Source: Synechococcus sp. MU1643 (GTDB lineage: Bacteria; Cyanobacteriota; Cyanobacteriia; PCC-6307; Cyanobiaceae). From it: 64,000 nucleotides of DNA. Every line of letters begins with the position of its first letter. The first letter of the stretch is position 1. The translations under genes and the position numbers were made by a program. Shown here piece by piece: positions 29,868 to 40,210 of this stretch. The notes beneath the pieces were generated by a model. It ran no database searches, was not told the origin of the DNA, and saw only the letters and a list, made by a program, of their open reading frames with translations. The stretch spans positions 248,001-312,000 of the forward strand of contig NZ_VTKY01000002.1 of NCBI RefSeq assembly GCF_020514095.1, given 5' to 3'.

Positions 29868-32210
29868 ATGGGTCGGATGCTCAACGCTGCCTCCACACCC
29901 AAAGAGCCTCGAACCAGCACGGGTTCGGCCAAGGTGGCCTGCGCGTTGCCCGAAGTAAGGCGCCATCCCGTCCGTCATCCGGACGATTACGGCATCGCTC
30001 TGCCTGAGTGGTTGAGGGAGTGCATCGCCAATGTTCCGCCTGGCATTGGCCAGAGCTGCCCCACTGATGCCGAGGCGCTGCTTGTGTCGGCCTTCGATTT
30101 CGGTTTTCAGCTCCATGAAGGCCAGTTCCGCGTCAGTGGAGACCCCTACATCGTTCATCCGGTGGCAGTGGCTGATCTGTTGCGGGACATCGGCGCTAGC
30201 GCCCCGGTGATCGCCGCGGGGTTCCTTCACGACGTGGTCGAAGACACCGACGTCACCCCCGATCAGATCGAGCTGCACTTCGGTTCCGAGGTGCGTGAAC
30301 TGGTGGAGGGGGTCACCAAGCTCGGCGGCATCCACTTCAACGACCGCACGGAAGCTCAGGCGGAGAATCTGCGGCGAATGTTCCTGGCGATGGCCAGCGA
30401 CATCCGTGTGGTTTTGGTGAAGCTGGCTGACCGCTTGCACAACATGCGCACCCTGGGTGCGTTGAAGGAAGAGAAGCGCCAGCGGATCGCCCGCGAAACC
30501 CGCGAGATCTATGCCCCCCTCGCCAACCGCCTCGGCATCGGCCGCTTCAAGTGGGAGCTGGAGGATCTGGCCTTCAAATTGCTGGAACCAGAGGCCTTCC
30601 GCGAGATTCAGGAGGAGGTGGCCACCAAGCGCAGTGAACGGGAGGAGCGGCTTGGCGTCACCGTGGGGCTGCTGAACGAGCGGCTGGAACGGGCTGGCTT
30701 AGACCACTGCGAGGTGAGTGGTCGCCCCAAACATCTGTTTGGCATCTGGAGCAAGATGCAGCGCCAGCAGAAGGAGTTCCACGAGATCTACGACGTGGCG
30801 GCGTTGCGGATCCTCACTCCCAATGTTGAGAGCTGCTATCGCGCGCTTGCGGTGGTTCACGACACCTTCCGCCCGATTCCCGGCAGGTTTAAGGACTACA
30901 TCGGCTTGCCGAAACCCAACGGTTATCAATCCCTGCACACCGCTGTGATCGGTCGGCATCGCCCGATCGAAGTGCAGATCCGCACGCTTGAGATGCACCA
31001 TGTGGCCGAATTCGGGATTGCGGCCCACTGGAAATACAAGGAAGGCGGCTCGCCGGCCAGCAGCAGCAGCGATGCGGAGCGGTTCAACTGGCTGCGTCAG
31101 CTGGTGGATTGGCAACAGGAAGGCGGCAACGACGATCACAACGACTACCTCTCCTCGATCAAAGAAGACCTGTTTGACGAGGAGGTGTTCGTCTTCACCC
31201 CGAAGGGCGATTTGCTCGGTTTGCGCAAGGGGGCAACCGCCGTTGATTTCGCTTATCGCATTCACTCCGAGGTGGGTAATCACTGCCATGGCGCTCGCAT
31301 CAACGATCGGCTGTGTCCGTTGGCGACGCCGCTTCAGAACGGTGATTTCGTTCAGGTGCTCACCAGTAAGACGGCCCACCCCAGCCTGGATTGGCTGAAC
31401 TTCGTCGCCACGCCGACGGCGCGCAACCGCATCCGCCAGTGGTACAAGCGCAGCCACCGGGACGAAACGATTGAACGGGGCAAGGATCTACTGGAACGGG
31501 AGCTGGGCCGTGATGGCTTTGATGCCCTGCTGAACAGTGAGGCGATGCAGCGGGTGGCGCAGCGCTGCAATGTGCCCACCACCGAAGACCTGCTGGCGTC
31601 ACTGGGGTTTGGAGACATCACGCTCCAGCAGGCGCTCAACCGTCTGCGGGAGGAGATGCGTCTGCTGGCGGAACAGCAGCAGGCCCCACCCAGCAATGAA
31701 GACGTGGCCGCGGCGCTGGTGCCATCGCGGGATGTTGCGACGGATCGTTCCGGAGGTGAAGGGGCGATCCTTGGGTTGGAGGGCTTGGACTACCGCCTTG
31801 GTGGCTGCTGCAGTCCACTGCCGGGCGAGTTGATCGTTGGCACGGTGGCCCTCGGCAACCACGGCATCACCATTCACCGGCAAGACTGCTCCAACGTGGA
31901 GACGATCCCGCGAGAACGGCGCCTTCCCGTGCGCTGGAACACCACCCACGCCGAACAGGAGAAACAGCGCTTCCCGGTGCAGCTGCGGATCGAAGTGATC
32001 GATCGTGTTGGCATCCTCAAAGATATCCTTCTGCGTCTCTCTGATGGTGCCATCAACGTCAGTGATGCTCGGGTAACCACTGCCGCTGGCAAGCCTGCTC
32101 GCATTGATCTTCGGGTTGAACTGGAGGGAGCAGATCAGCTCAGCCTCACCATGGACCAGATCCGCTCGATGGCGGATGTGATCGGAATTGCCCGGGCGGG
32201 CACGAGCTAG
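29868..32210 (+). CDS. spoT: Bifunctional (p)ppGpp synthetase/hydrolase (RSH)
   Basis: Makes and degrades the alarmone (p)ppGpp. The 780-residue protein has the usual RSH order. The HD hydrolase contains YIVHPVAVADLL and FLHDVVEDTD, so the metal-binding residues are intact. The synthetase has RPKHLFGIWSKM, EIYDVAALRILT and IPGRFKDYIGLPKPNGYQSL. The RFKD string is the RxKD form found in bifunctional enzymes rather than the ExDD form of RelA. A TGS domain (VFVFTPKGDLLGLRKGATAV) and a C-terminal ACT domain follow. The start could also be the ATG at 29877. It shares CTAG (32207-32210) with the DUF2062 gene. Confidence 0.96.
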   Translation: MGRMLNAASTPKEPRTSTGSAKVACALPEVRRHPVRHPDDYGIALPEWLRECIANVPPGIGQSCPTDAEALLVSAFDFGFQLHEGQFRVSGDPYIVHPVAVADLLRDIGASAPVIAAGFLHDVVEDTDVTPDQIELHFGSEVRELVEGVTKLGGIHFNDRTEAQAENLRRMFLAMASDIRVVLVKLADRLHNMRTLGALKEEKRQRIARETREIYAPLANRLGIGRFKWELEDLAFKLLEPEAFREIQEEVATKRSEREERLGVTVGLLNERLERAGLDHCEVSGRPKHLFGIWSKMQRQQKEFHEIYDVAALRILTPNVESCYRALAVVHDTFRPIPGRFKDYIGLPKPNGYQSLHTAVIGRHRPIEVQIRTLEMHHVAEFGIAAHWKYKEGGSPASSSSDAERFNWLRQLVDWQQEGGNDDHNDYLSSIKEDLFDEEVFVFTPKGDLLGLRKGATAVDFAYRIHSEVGNHCHGARINDRLCPLATPLQNGDFVQVLTSKTAHPSLDWLNFVATPTARNRIRQWYKRSHRDETIERGKDLLERELGRDGFDALLNSEAMQRVAQRCNVPTTEDLLASLGFGDITLQQALNRLREEMRLLAEQQQAPPSNEDVAAALVPSRDVATDRSGGEGAILGLEGLDYRLGGCCSPLPGELIVGTVALGNHGITIHRQDCSNVETIPRERRLPVRWNTTHAEQEKQRFPVQLRIEVIDRVGILKDILLRLSDGAINVSDARVTTAAGKPARIDLRVELEGADQLSLTMDQIRSMADVIGIARAGTS

Positions 32211-32680
32211 CTGCCTCTGCTCACGACTTCATGGGCTTCACGTCGCAAAAACAGGCGGTAGGCCATCCAGCCGCTGACGATCGCCAGCACCATCCCCACA
32301 ACAGTGGAGCCCAGCAGGATGCGTTGGCTGAAGTCCCATCCCTGGGCCCACAGGCTGCTGCGAGTGAGCTCCGCCAGGTTGATCCCGCCTTGGCCGGGGC
32401 CAAGTAGCTGACAGCCCACCAGGTAGTTGAACCAGTAAAGGGGCAGATAGGTGATGGGATTGCTCACCAAGGTGCCTGCGGCGGCGAGCAGGTGATTGCC
32501 ACGCACCACGCTGGCAACACCCACGCTGAGGAAGATCTGCAGCCCGAAGAAGGGGTAGCAGCCGCAGAACACGCCAGCGGCGAGGCCGCGGGCCCGTTGG
32601 CCTGGTGTTCCTTCCTGTCTCCACAACCAGAGGCCCCCGCGGCGCATCCGGATGCGACTGAGGCGCAGCAACCGGCGCAT
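32207..32680 (-). CDS. DUF2062 membrane protein
   Basis: A 157-residue integral membrane protein from the ATG at 32680. After a basic N-terminus (MRRLLRLSRIRMRRGG), the DUF2062 core ARGLAAGVFCGCYPFFGLQI and AAAGTLVSNPITYLPLYWFN gives two or three helices, and a final helix lies in LLGSTVVGMVLAIVSGWMAY. The longer reading to 33004 overlaps mnmE in antisense and has no family sequence. It is divergent from mnmE and convergent with the RSH gene. Function unknown. Confidence 0.87.
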   Translation of the reverse strand: MRRLLRLSRIRMRRGGLWLWRQEGTPGQRARGLAAGVFCGCYPFFGLQIFLSVGVASVVRGNHLLAAAGTLVSNPITYLPLYWFNYLVGCQLLGPGQGGINLAELTRSSLWAQGWDFSQRILLGSTVVGMVLAIVSGWMAYRLFLRREAHEVVSRGS

Positions 32681-32734
32681 GAACCCAGCAGAAATCGGCC
32701 GGATCCTAGGTATGGATGACCAGCGGCGACTGCT

Positions 32735-34087
32735 GTGACCAGTACCGACACGATTGCGGCAGTGGCCACCGCCGTGGCCCCGGGTCAGGGCGGGATCGCC
32801 GTGATTCGCCTCTCCGGGCCGGCTGCGGAAGTGACGGGGCGCAGCGTTGTGCACTGCCCGGGCCGTCAGGAATGGGGAACGCACCGGCTGGTGTACGGCC
32901 ACGTAATCGATGGCGAGGGCCGGCGTCTCGATGAGGTTCTGCTGCTGCTGATGCGCGGGCCCCGCAGCTTCACCGGTGAGGACGTGGTGGAGATCCACTG
33001 CCATGGCGGGGTGATCGCTGTGCAGCGTGTGCTCGAACAGGTGCTGCGGCAGCCGGGAGTGCGCCGGGCCCAGCCCGGAGAGTTCAGCCAGCGGGCCGTG
33101 CTCAACGGGCGGCTCGATCTCACCCGTGCGGAGGCGGTGAGTGAGCTGGTGGCGGCCCGCAGCCGCCGGGCGGCCGAGTTGGCGATGGCGGGCCTCGACG
33201 GCGGCATTCAGGCCCAGATCACGGCGCTGCGGGAACGACTGCTGGACCAGCTGACTGAGCTGGAGGCTCGGGTGGATTTCGAGGAGGACCTGCCCCCCCT
33301 CGATGGCGAGGCCCTACTGCAGCAGCTGCAAGCCGTGCGCCTGGAGCTTCAGCAGCTGGTGCGGGACGGCGAGCGCGGAGATGCCCTGCGCCAGGGCCTG
33401 CGTGTGGCGCTGGTGGGTCGCCCCAACGTTGGGAAAAGTTCCCTGCTCAATAGGCTCAGCCGCCGCGAGCGGGCGATCGTGACTGATCTGCCGGGCACCA
33501 CCAGAGATCTTCTGGAGAGCGAGATCGTTCTGGAGGGGGTGCCGATCACCCTGCTCGACACTGCCGGCATCCGCAACACCGATGACGCTGTGGAGCAGCT
33601 GGGGATTGCCCGCAGCGAGGAAGCACTGGCCACGGCTGATGTGGTGCTGTTGGTGCTAGACGGCCATGCGGGCTGGACCGCTGAGGACGCGGCCTTGTTG
33701 GCGCGCATCCCCGAGGAGATCCCCCGCATTCTTGTGGCCAACAAGGCGGATCTCTCGGCTGGGGCCTTCCCCCAGCCGGTGGATGTGCAGTTGTCGGCGT
33801 TGGAGGGAACGGGGGAGGCAGCTTTGGTGCAGGCCCTGCTGGAGCGTTGCGGGGCTGCTGGAACCGACGGCATGTTGGTGGCCCTGAACCAACGCCAACG
33901 AGATCTGGCCGCCCGAGCGGCCGAGGCCCTCGCCCGCAGCCAGGAGGTGGCGGCTCAGCAGTTGCCTTGGGATTTTTGGACGATCGATCTGCGGGAGGCG
34001 ATCCGCGCGTTGGGGGAGATCACAGGAGAAGAGCTCACCGAAGCGGTGCTAGATCGTGTATTTTCGCGCTTCTGCATCGGAAAATAG
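32735..34087 (+). CDS. mnmE: tRNA modification GTPase MnmE (TrmE)
   Basis: With MnmG it modifies wobble uridine 34 of certain tRNAs. The 450-residue product has a folate-binding N-terminal domain (TIAAVATAVAPGQGGIAVIR; VEIHCHGGVIAVQRVLE), a helical middle, and an inserted G domain with GRPNVGKSSLLNRL, LPGTTRD, LLDTAGIR and ANKADL. It ends in the invariant FCIGK that provides the catalytic Cys. The start is GTG. nadC begins 14 bases downstream. Confidence 0.97.
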   Translation: MTSTDTIAAVATAVAPGQGGIAVIRLSGPAAEVTGRSVVHCPGRQEWGTHRLVYGHVIDGEGRRLDEVLLLLMRGPRSFTGEDVVEIHCHGGVIAVQRVLEQVLRQPGVRRAQPGEFSQRAVLNGRLDLTRAEAVSELVAARSRRAAELAMAGLDGGIQAQITALRERLLDQLTELEARVDFEEDLPPLDGEALLQQLQAVRLELQQLVRDGERGDALRQGLRVALVGRPNVGKSSLLNRLSRRERAIVTDLPGTTRDLLESEIVLEGVPITLLDTAGIRNTDDAVEQLGIARSEEALATADVVLLVLDGHAGWTAEDAALLARIPEEIPRILVANKADLSAGAFPQPVDVQLSALEGTGEAALVQALLERCGAAGTDGMLVALNQRQRDLAARAAEALARSQEVAAQQLPWDFWTIDLREAIRALGEITGEELTEAVLDRVFSRFCIGK

Positions 34088-34101
34088 GTTTAGCGGATGT
34101 T

Positions 34102-34950
34102 TTGAACGGTTTGGACTGGCAATCCCCTGCACTCACCGCTGCGTTAGAGGCCTGGCTGGCAGAAGACATCGGTCGTGGCGATCTGACGGCGGCTGCCTTG
34201 CAGGGCCAGCAGGGTCAGGCCCATTGGGTTGCCAAACAGCCTGGCCGCTTCTGCGGTGGCCCATTGGTGAAGCACTTGTTTCAGCTGCTGGATCCTGGGG
34301 TGAGCATTCGTTTGCTGCGGCATGACGGCGACGCCGTCGAGGCCGGGGACTGCCTGCTTGAACTGGAGGGTCCGACCACGGCCCTGGTAGCGGGAGAACG
34401 CACCGCCTTGAACCTGGCCATGCGCCTCTCGGGCATTGCCACCGCCACCGCTGAGTTGGTGGCTCAGCTGCAGGGCACGGGTGTGCGTCTGGCCGATACC
34501 CGCAAGACCACGCCTGGGCTGCGTCTTGTTGAGAAATACGCAGTCCGCTGCGGCGGCGGCTTTAACCACCGCATGGGGCTGGATGACGCGGCCATGCTTA
34601 AGGAGAACCACATCGCCTGGGCTGGGGGCATCACGGCGGCCATCGCGGCTGTGCGCGATCAGGCTCCCTGGCCAACGGCCGTGATTGTGGAAGCGGAGAC
34701 GGAGGCCCAGGCCACCGAAGCGGTGCAGGCGGGCGCCAACGGAGTACTCCTTGATGAGTTCAGCCCCGAGCAGCTCACGCAGCTGGTGCCGCGTCTACGG
34801 AATTGCAGCGATCGTGGGGTGGTGTTGGAGGCCTCCGGCATTCAGCCCGAGCAGTTGCAGGCCTACGCCGCCACGGGCATCGATCTGATCTCCACCAGTG
34901 CGCCGGTCACCCGCAGCCGCTGGTTGGACCTGAGCATGCGTTTCACCTGA
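34102..34950 (+). CDS. nadC: Nicotinate-nucleotide pyrophosphorylase (carboxylating)
   Basis: Quinolinate phosphoribosyltransferase, forming nicotinate mononucleotide for NAD. The reading from 34102 gives 282 residues, normal length, with LAEDIGRGDLTAAAL, ALVAGERTALNLAMRLSGIA, ADTRKTTPGLRLVEKYAVRC, GGGFNHRMGLDDAAMLKENH and VEAETEAQATEAV, which carry the catalytic Lys/Arg/His residues. No ATG or GTG is available between the mnmE stop and the family N-terminus. The TTG at 34102 is the best start, with GCGGA a few bases before it; TTG at 34111 is an alternative. Confidence 0.93.
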   Translation: MNGLDWQSPALTAALEAWLAEDIGRGDLTAAALQGQQGQAHWVAKQPGRFCGGPLVKHLFQLLDPGVSIRLLRHDGDAVEAGDCLLELEGPTTALVAGERTALNLAMRLSGIATATAELVAQLQGTGVRLADTRKTTPGLRLVEKYAVRCGGGFNHRMGLDDAAMLKENHIAWAGGITAAIAAVRDQAPWPTAVIVEAETEAQATEAVQAGANGVLLDEFSPEQLTQLVPRLRNCSDRGVVLEASGIQPEQLQAYAATGIDLISTSAPVTRSRWLDLSMRFT

Positions 34951-34993
34951 AGAGGGATGATCAGAGCCGGATTCCCCCGGCCACGCACTGCCC

Positions 34994-36766
34994 ATGCTCA
35001 GCCTGTCCCAGTCCCTGGATGCCCAGCTGCGGGCGGCGATGCAACGGGCCTTCCCTGAGGCTGATGCGGGGCTGGACCCCCAGCTGGCTCCTGCCAGCAA
35101 GCCTGAATTCGGCGACTTCCAGGCCAACGGTGCGCTGCCCCTGGCCAAGCCCTTGAAGCAGGCCCCCCGCCAGATCGCCACTGCGATCGTGGAGCAGCTG
35201 CAGGCCGATCCCGCCTTCACAGATCTGTGCCTGGAGCCCCAGATCGCTGGGCCTGGTTTCATCAACCTCACGATCCGCCCTGAGCGGCTGGCGGCTGAGG
35301 TGTCGGCCCGGCTGGGGGACGAGCGGCTCGGCGTCCCGGCGGTCAGCAACGCGGCGCCGGTGGTGGTGGATTTTTCCAGCCCCAACATCGCCAAGGAGAT
35401 GCATGTGGGGCATCTGCGCTCCACGATCATTGGCGACTCGCTGGCGCGGGTGCTGGAGTTCCGCGGCCATCCGGTGCTGCGGCTCAATCACGTGGGCGAC
35501 TGGGGCACCCAGTTCGGCATGCTCATTACCCATCTCAAGCAGGTGGCGCCGGAAGCCCTGAAGACCGCCGATGCGGTGGATCTGGGAGACCTCGTGGCTT
35601 TCTACCGCGAGGCCAAGAAGCGCTTCGATGACGATGAAGCCTTTCAATTCACCTCCCGCGATGAGGTGGTGAAGCTGCAGGGGGGCGATCCGGTGTCGCT
35701 CAAGGCCTGGGGCCTGCTCTGCGATCAGTCGCGGCGAGAGTTTCAGAAGATCTACGACCGGCTCGACATCCGCCTGAGCGAACGAGGTGAATCCTTCTAC
35801 AACCCCTTTCTGCCAGCGGTGATTGATGGCTTGAAGGTCGCCGAACTGCTGGTCACCGACGACGGTGCCCAGTGCGTGTTCCTCGAGGGTGTGCAGGGCA
35901 AGGACGGCAAGCCCCTGCCTGTGATTGTGCAGAAGAGCGACGGCGGCTTCAACTACGCCACCACCGATCTGGCGGCCATCCGCTACCGCTTTGGGGCGGC
36001 TCCAGAGGGAGATGGTGCCCGGCGCGTGGTTTATGTCACCGATGCCGGCCAGGCGAACCATTTCGCCGGGGTGTTCCAGGTGGCGGAACGGGCCGGTTGG
36101 ATCCCGGACGGTGCGCGCCTCGAGCACGTGCCCTTTGGCCTGGTGCAGGGGGAGGACGGCAAGAAACTCAAGACCCGCGCGGGTGACACCGTGCGTCTGC
36201 GGGATTTGCTCGATGAAGCCGTCGAGCGCGCCGAGACCGATCTGCGATCACGCCTGAACGAGGAGGAGCGCAGCGAGTCGGAGCAGTTCATCCAGCATGT
36301 GGCAGGCACCGTGGGTTTGGCAGCGGTGAAATACGCCGACCTCAGCCAGAACCGGATCACCAATTACCAGTTCTCCTTCGACCGGATGCTGGCGCTGCAG
36401 GGCAACACCGCGCCCTATCTGCTCTATGCCGTGGTGCGCATCGCCGGCATCGCCCGCAAGGGGGGCGACCTTGCGGCCACCAGTGCACGACTGCAGTTCA
36501 GCGAGCTCCAGGAGTGGGCCCTGGTGCGGGAACTGCTCAAGTTCGACGCCGTGATCGCTGAGGTGGAGGCAGAGCTGCTGCCCAACCGGTTGTGCAGCTA
36601 CCTGTTCGAGCTCAGCCAGGTGTTCAACCGCTTCTACGACCAGGTGCCGGTGCTTAAGGCCGATCCTGAAGCGCTGGCATCCCGCCTCGCTCTTTGTCGT
36701 TTAACGGCCGACACCCTCAGACTGGGGCTCGGACTGCTGGGCATTCCCACCCTGGACCGAATGTGA
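34994..36766 (+). CDS. argS: Arginyl-tRNA synthetase
   Basis: Charges tRNA(Arg). The 590-residue class I enzyme has an N-terminal Add-1 domain ([20 protein letters not shown]), the HIGH-like site [31 protein letters not shown], and the C-terminal DALR anticodon-binding domain with [16 protein letters not shown]. As in many ArgRS, no canonical KMSKS is seen; [13 protein letters not shown] occupies that place. It overlaps hisC at the end (ATGTGA at 36761-36766). Confidence 0.98.
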   Translation: MLSLSQSLDAQLRAAMQRAFPEADAGLDPQLAPASKPEFGDFQANGALPLAKPLKQAPRQIATAIVEQLQADPAFTDLCLEPQIAGPGFINLTIRPERLAAEVSARLGDERLGVPAVSNAAPVVVDFSSPNIAKEMHVGHLRSTIIGDSLARVLEFRGHPVLRLNHVGDWGTQFGMLITHLKQVAPEALKTADAVDLGDLVAFYREAKKRFDDDEAFQFTSRDEVVKLQGGDPVSLKAWGLLCDQSRREFQKIYDRLDIRLSERGESFYNPFLPAVIDGLKVAELLVTDDGAQCVFLEGVQGKDGKPLPVIVQKSDGGFNYATTDLAAIRYRFGAAPEGDGARRVVYVTDAGQANHFAGVFQVAERAGWIPDGARLEHVPFGLVQGEDGKKLKTRAGDTVRLRDLLDEAVERAETDLRSRLNEEERSESEQFIQHVAGTVGLAAVKYADLSQNRITNYQFSFDRMLALQGNTAPYLLYAVVRIAGIARKGGDLAATSARLQFSELQEWALVRELLKFDAVIAEVEAELLPNRLCSYLFELSQVFNRFYDQVPVLKADPEALASRLALCRLTADTLRLGLGLLGIPTLDRM

Positions 36767-37881
36767 GCGACAACATCCAACCGTTCACACCTGATGGTGC
36801 TCCAGTGGCCCGCGCCGCTGTTGAGCAGCTCAAGGCCTACAGCGCTCCGCTGGAGGGCCGCCGCCAGATGCTGCGGCTGGATTTCAACGAAAACACCATT
36901 GGCCCCAGCCCCCTGGTGGCCCAGGCGCTGCGCAACTTCAGCACCGAAGAAATTGCCGTTTATCCGGAGTACGACGGCCTGCGGGAAGCGTTGCTTCAGA
37001 ACCTGGTGGAAACCGGCTGCCAGCCGGGATTGACTCCTGATCAGGTGGGCCTGTTCAACGGTGTGGATGCCGCCATCCATGCGGTGTTTCAGGCCTATGG
37101 CGATGCTGGTAAGACGTTGCTGACCACAGCGCCCACCTTCGGGTACTACACCCCTTGCGCCGGGATGCAGGGCATGGCGATCGAGGCGATCCCCTACCAA
37201 GGCGAGACGTTTGACTTTCCCCTCGCGGCCATTCAGGAGGCATTGGCCGCTCGTACGCCGCGGTTGCTGTTGATCTGCAATCCGAACAATCCCACCGGCA
37301 CACGCTTGGCGGCAGAAGAGGTGATAGCCCTGGCGGCTTCGGCCTCGGGAACCTTGGTGGTGGTGGATGAGCTGTATGAGGCCTTCACCGGAGACAGCGT
37401 GCTGCCGAGCGTTGATTTCACGGCCACCCCGAACCTGCTGGTGTTCCGCTCCCTGGCCAAAACAGCTGGTTTGGCGGGTTTGCGCATCGGCTTTGCCATC
37501 GGCCATGCCGATGTGGTCGATCGGGTGAGCCGCGTCACGGGGCCCTACGACGTCAACAGCGTGGCCGTGGCCGCGGCGTTCGCCGCTTTGGCGGATCAGT
37601 CGTATGTAGATGCCTATGTGGCCGAGGTGCTGCGGGCTCGCGATTGGACGTTGCAGGCGCTGCAGGACGCGGGGGTTCGGCATCACTGTGATGGCGGCAA
37701 CTATCTGCTGATCTGGCCCCAGCGCCCTGTGGCGGAGGTGGATGCGGCGTTACGTGAAGGGGGAATCCTGGTGCGTTCGATGACAGGCAAGCCCCTGATT
37801 GACGGCTGTTTTCGGGTGAGCATTGGCACCACCAGCCAGATGCAGCGCTTCATGGAGGCCTTCCTCCCCTTGGAGCAATGA
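36763..37881 (+). CDS. hisC: Histidinol-phosphate aminotransferase-like PLP enzyme
   Basis: Transaminates imidazole acetol phosphate in histidine synthesis. From the GTG at 36763 it is 372 residues. It contains [55 protein letters not shown] and the PLP-lysine segment [19 protein letters not shown]. HisC and related aromatic aminotransferases are hard to separate, but this is the better HisC candidate of the two such enzymes here. The GTG overlaps the argS stop, and the stop overlaps the asparaginase start (ATGA at 37878), so three genes are coupled. Confidence 0.88.
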   Translation: MSDNIQPFTPDGAPVARAAVEQLKAYSAPLEGRRQMLRLDFNENTIGPSPLVAQALRNFSTEEIAVYPEYDGLREALLQNLVETGCQPGLTPDQVGLFNGVDAAIHAVFQAYGDAGKTLLTTAPTFGYYTPCAGMQGMAIEAIPYQGETFDFPLAAIQEALAARTPRLLLICNPNNPTGTRLAAEEVIALAASASGTLVVVDELYEAFTGDSVLPSVDFTATPNLLVFRSLAKTAGLAGLRIGFAIGHADVVDRVSRVTGPYDVNSVAVAAAFAALADQSYVDAYVAEVLRARDWTLQALQDAGVRHHCDGGNYLLIWPQRPVAEVDAALREGGILVRSMTGKPLIDGCFRVSIGTTSQMQRFMEAFLPLEQ

Positions 37882-38861
37882 ACCGCCTGCTGCTGCTGGC
37901 CACCGGCGGCACCATCGCCGGCTGTGCGGCCGACAGTGCAACGTCGAACTACTACACCGCGGGTGTGCTGGGGGGTGATGCCCTGCTGGCGGCGGTGCCG
38001 CAGCTGCAGGACTTGGCGACGATCAGTGTTGAGCAGATCGCCAATGTCGACAGCGCCGACCTGTTGTTTGCGCATTGGCGAGCGCTGGTGGGGCGCATCC
38101 GTGATGCCTTCGCGGCGGACCCTGAGCTGGCTGGGGTGGTGATCACCCATGGCACCAACACGCTGGAGGAAACCGCCTGGTTGTTGCAGCTGTTGATCGA
38201 CGACCCCAGGCCGGTGGTGCTGGTGGGGGCGATGCGGCCGGCCACGGCCCTCAGTGCCGATGGCCCCCTCAATTTGTTGCATGCGGTGCAGGTGGCCTTG
38301 AGCCACGAAGCGCGCGGCCACGGCGTGCTGGTGGTGATGGATGGCCAGGTCCATGCCGCCCAGCGGGTCACCAAGCTGGCCACCCAGGGGGTGGGGGCCT
38401 TTGCCAGTCCCGATAGCGGGCCGTTGGGTTGGGTGGACGACGTTGGCATTCATCTGACAAGTGTGAGTGGACCTCGGCAGGTGCCCTTCGCTTATTTCGA
38501 TTTACCGGAGCAATGGCCCGAGGTGCCGATCGTTTACGGGTGTGTGGACCCCGAGCCGCTCCTGCTCAGCACCTGTCTCACTTCCCGTGTTGCAGGCCTG
38601 GTGTTCACGGGTACCGGTGCGGGTCAGCTGTCGGTTGGCGAATGCCGAGTGTTGGAGGCGTGGGCTGGCCCACGACCGTTGATGCTGCGGGCCAATCGTT
38701 GCGGGTCTGGACCCGTGCATCGCCATGCCGAGGACGAACGGCTTGGGTTGCTGCCCGCAGGCAGCCTGAATCCCCAGAAAGCAAGGGTGTTGTTGCTGTT
38801 GGCTGTGCTGGCGGGTTGGGACAGAAATCAGCTGGATGCGCTGATCACTGCATCACCGTGA
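37878..38861 (+). CDS. L-asparaginase family protein
   Basis: Hydrolyses asparagine to aspartate and ammonia. The 327-residue product begins LLLLATGGTIAGCAADS, giving the first catalytic Thr (TGGTIAG), and has VVITHGTNTLEETAWLL with the second Thr-Asp-type site, followed by VLVGAMRPATALSADGPLNL. No signal peptide is seen, so it is probably cytoplasmic. It overlaps hisC by four bases and runs 17 bases into the convergent MBL-like gene. Confidence 0.92.
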   Translation: MNRLLLLATGGTIAGCAADSATSNYYTAGVLGGDALLAAVPQLQDLATISVEQIANVDSADLLFAHWRALVGRIRDAFAADPELAGVVITHGTNTLEETAWLLQLLIDDPRPVVLVGAMRPATALSADGPLNLLHAVQVALSHEARGHGVLVVMDGQVHAAQRVTKLATQGVGAFASPDSGPLGWVDDVGIHLTSVSGPRQVPFAYFDLPEQWPEVPIVYGCVDPEPLLLSTCLTSRVAGLVFTGTGAGQLSVGECRVLEAWAGPRPLMLRANRCGSGPVHRHAEDERLGLLPAGSLNPQKARVLLLLAVLAGWDRNQLDALITASP

Positions 38862-39567
38862 TCACGGTGGTGTCGTCGAGGCGGCCGGGCAGGGTTTGCG
38901 ACCGGCCCACTTGGCGTACGGCGGTGCCACCCATGGCGTCGAGAAAGGGCTGCACGCCCTCTTGGTCACATCCATCAGGCGCATCGCCGGTGACGTACTG
39001 CACCGGGATGACGCGTTTGGGGTTCAACTGCTTTACCACCGCCGCAGCTTCTTCGGCGTCGTAGATCTTGCTGCCGCCACCCACGCCGATGATCAGCATA
39101 TCGGGGTTGCCCAGTAGCACCCGGTCGGCGGCCGTGAGCTCACCTGCGGTTGCACCGAGATGGGCAAAGCTGAGGCCCCCCTGCTGCCATCGCCAGAGGG
39201 TGGCATTGCCAAAGCGGCGTCCGCCCATTCGGTCGTGGGGATTGGCAAAGCCCTCCAGGCTCAGTCCGCCGATGCGATACGACCCGGGTTGGGCGAGAAA
39301 GCGGCCGCCGGCCACATCCCGGGCTCCTTCATCGGCGAGTTCGGAGTTGGCCAGAACAACGCCGGCCGTTAGCCGGGGTTCAGGAAGCCCCGCAGCGCAA
39401 CCCACTGCCTTGTAGGGGTTGAGCAGCACCGACTGGCCGCCCCCCTGGATCAGCAGGGCCCGTTGCCCATAGCTGCTGATCGATACTCCACCGCCCGCCA
39501 TGGCAGGAGACGTGAGGCTGAGTGCCAGGCCTGCAGCGGCGGTCACGGCGGAACGCAGGACGGACAT
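38845..39567 (-). CDS. Secreted metallo-beta-lactamase-fold-like protein, metal site degenerate
   Basis: A 240-residue product from the ATG at 39567 with a signal peptide (VTAAAGLALSLTSPAMA). The strand pattern GQRALLIQGGGQSVLLNPY, then ADRVLLGNPDMLIIGVGGGSKIY and NPKRVIPVQY resembles UlaG-type MBL-fold proteins. Where such proteins carry HxHxDH, this one reads VLANSELADEGARD, so the usual zinc ligands are missing; one His remains in FAHLGA. It may be a non-catalytic member. It is last in the minus-strand run that begins at prfB. Function unknown. Confidence 0.72.
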   Translation of the reverse strand: MSVLRSAVTAAAGLALSLTSPAMAGGGVSISSYGQRALLIQGGGQSVLLNPYKAVGCAAGLPEPRLTAGVVLANSELADEGARDVAGGRFLAQPGSYRIGGLSLEGFANPHDRMGGRRFGNATLWRWQQGGLSFAHLGATAGELTAADRVLLGNPDMLIIGVGGGSKIYDAEEAAAVVKQLNPKRVIPVQYVTGDAPDGCDQEGVQPFLDAMGGTAVRQVGRSQTLPGRLDDTTVITVMQ

Positions 39568-39602
39568 GGGCGGGGTCGAACGTGTTTCGGACGCTAACAG
39601 CG

Positions 39603-40196
39603 TTATACCTCGGCTTCCCGCAGGAAATTGGCCAGCAGTTGGTGGCCTTGATCGGTGAGCACGCTTTCGGGGTGGAACTGCACCCCCTGCAGGTGGTGAT
39701 GCTCCCGATGCCGCAGGCCCATGATCGTGCCGTCCTCGAGCCAGGCGGTCACCTCGAGACAGTCCGGCAGGGTGTCGCGTTCGGCGATTAGGGAGTGGTA
39801 ACGGGTGGCCGTCAGCGGTTGGGGCAGTCCCGCGAACACGCCGTCGCCCTTGTGCAGCACCGGTGAGGTCTTGCCGTGCATCTGCTGCTGGGCGCGCACC
39901 ACCCGGCCGCCGTACACCTGGGCGATGGCCTGATGGCCCAGGCACACCCCCAGGGTGGGCACGGTGGCTGAAAGCTCCTTGAGGATCTCGAGGCAGACGC
40001 CGGATTGATCCGGGTCGCCGGGCCCTGGAGAGAGCAGGATCGCGTCGGGCTTCAGGGCGCGGATCTGCTTGAGGCTGATGGCGTCGTTGCGATGCACCTG
40101 CAGATCGGCTGCCACGGGATGCTGGGCAGCGAGTTCACCGAAATACTGCACCAGGTTGAAGGTGAAGCTGTCGTAGTTGTCGATGACCAGCAGCAT
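39603..40196 (-). CDS. trpG: Anthranilate/aminodeoxychorismate synthase glutamine amidotransferase subunit
   Basis: A class I glutamine amidotransferase that supplies ammonia for anthranilate, and in organisms with one copy also for p-aminobenzoate. The 197-residue product begins [20 protein letters not shown], has [13 protein letters not shown], the nucleophile elbow [19 protein letters not shown] with the catalytic Cys, and [10 protein letters not shown] with His and Glu. It follows dgkA by 14 bases on the same strand. Whether it serves TrpE, PabB or both cannot be told. Confidence 0.94.
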   Translation of the reverse strand: MLLVIDNYDSFTFNLVQYFGELAAQHPVAADLQVHRNDAISLKQIRALKPDAILLSPGPGDPDQSGVCLEILKELSATVPTLGVCLGHQAIAQVYGGRVVRAQQQMHGKTSPVLHKGDGVFAGLPQPLTATRYHSLIAERDTLPDCLEVTAWLEDGTIMGLRHREHHHLQGVQFHPESVLTDQGHQLLANFLREAEV

Positions 40197-40210
40197 CTGC
40201 GAATCGGGAG

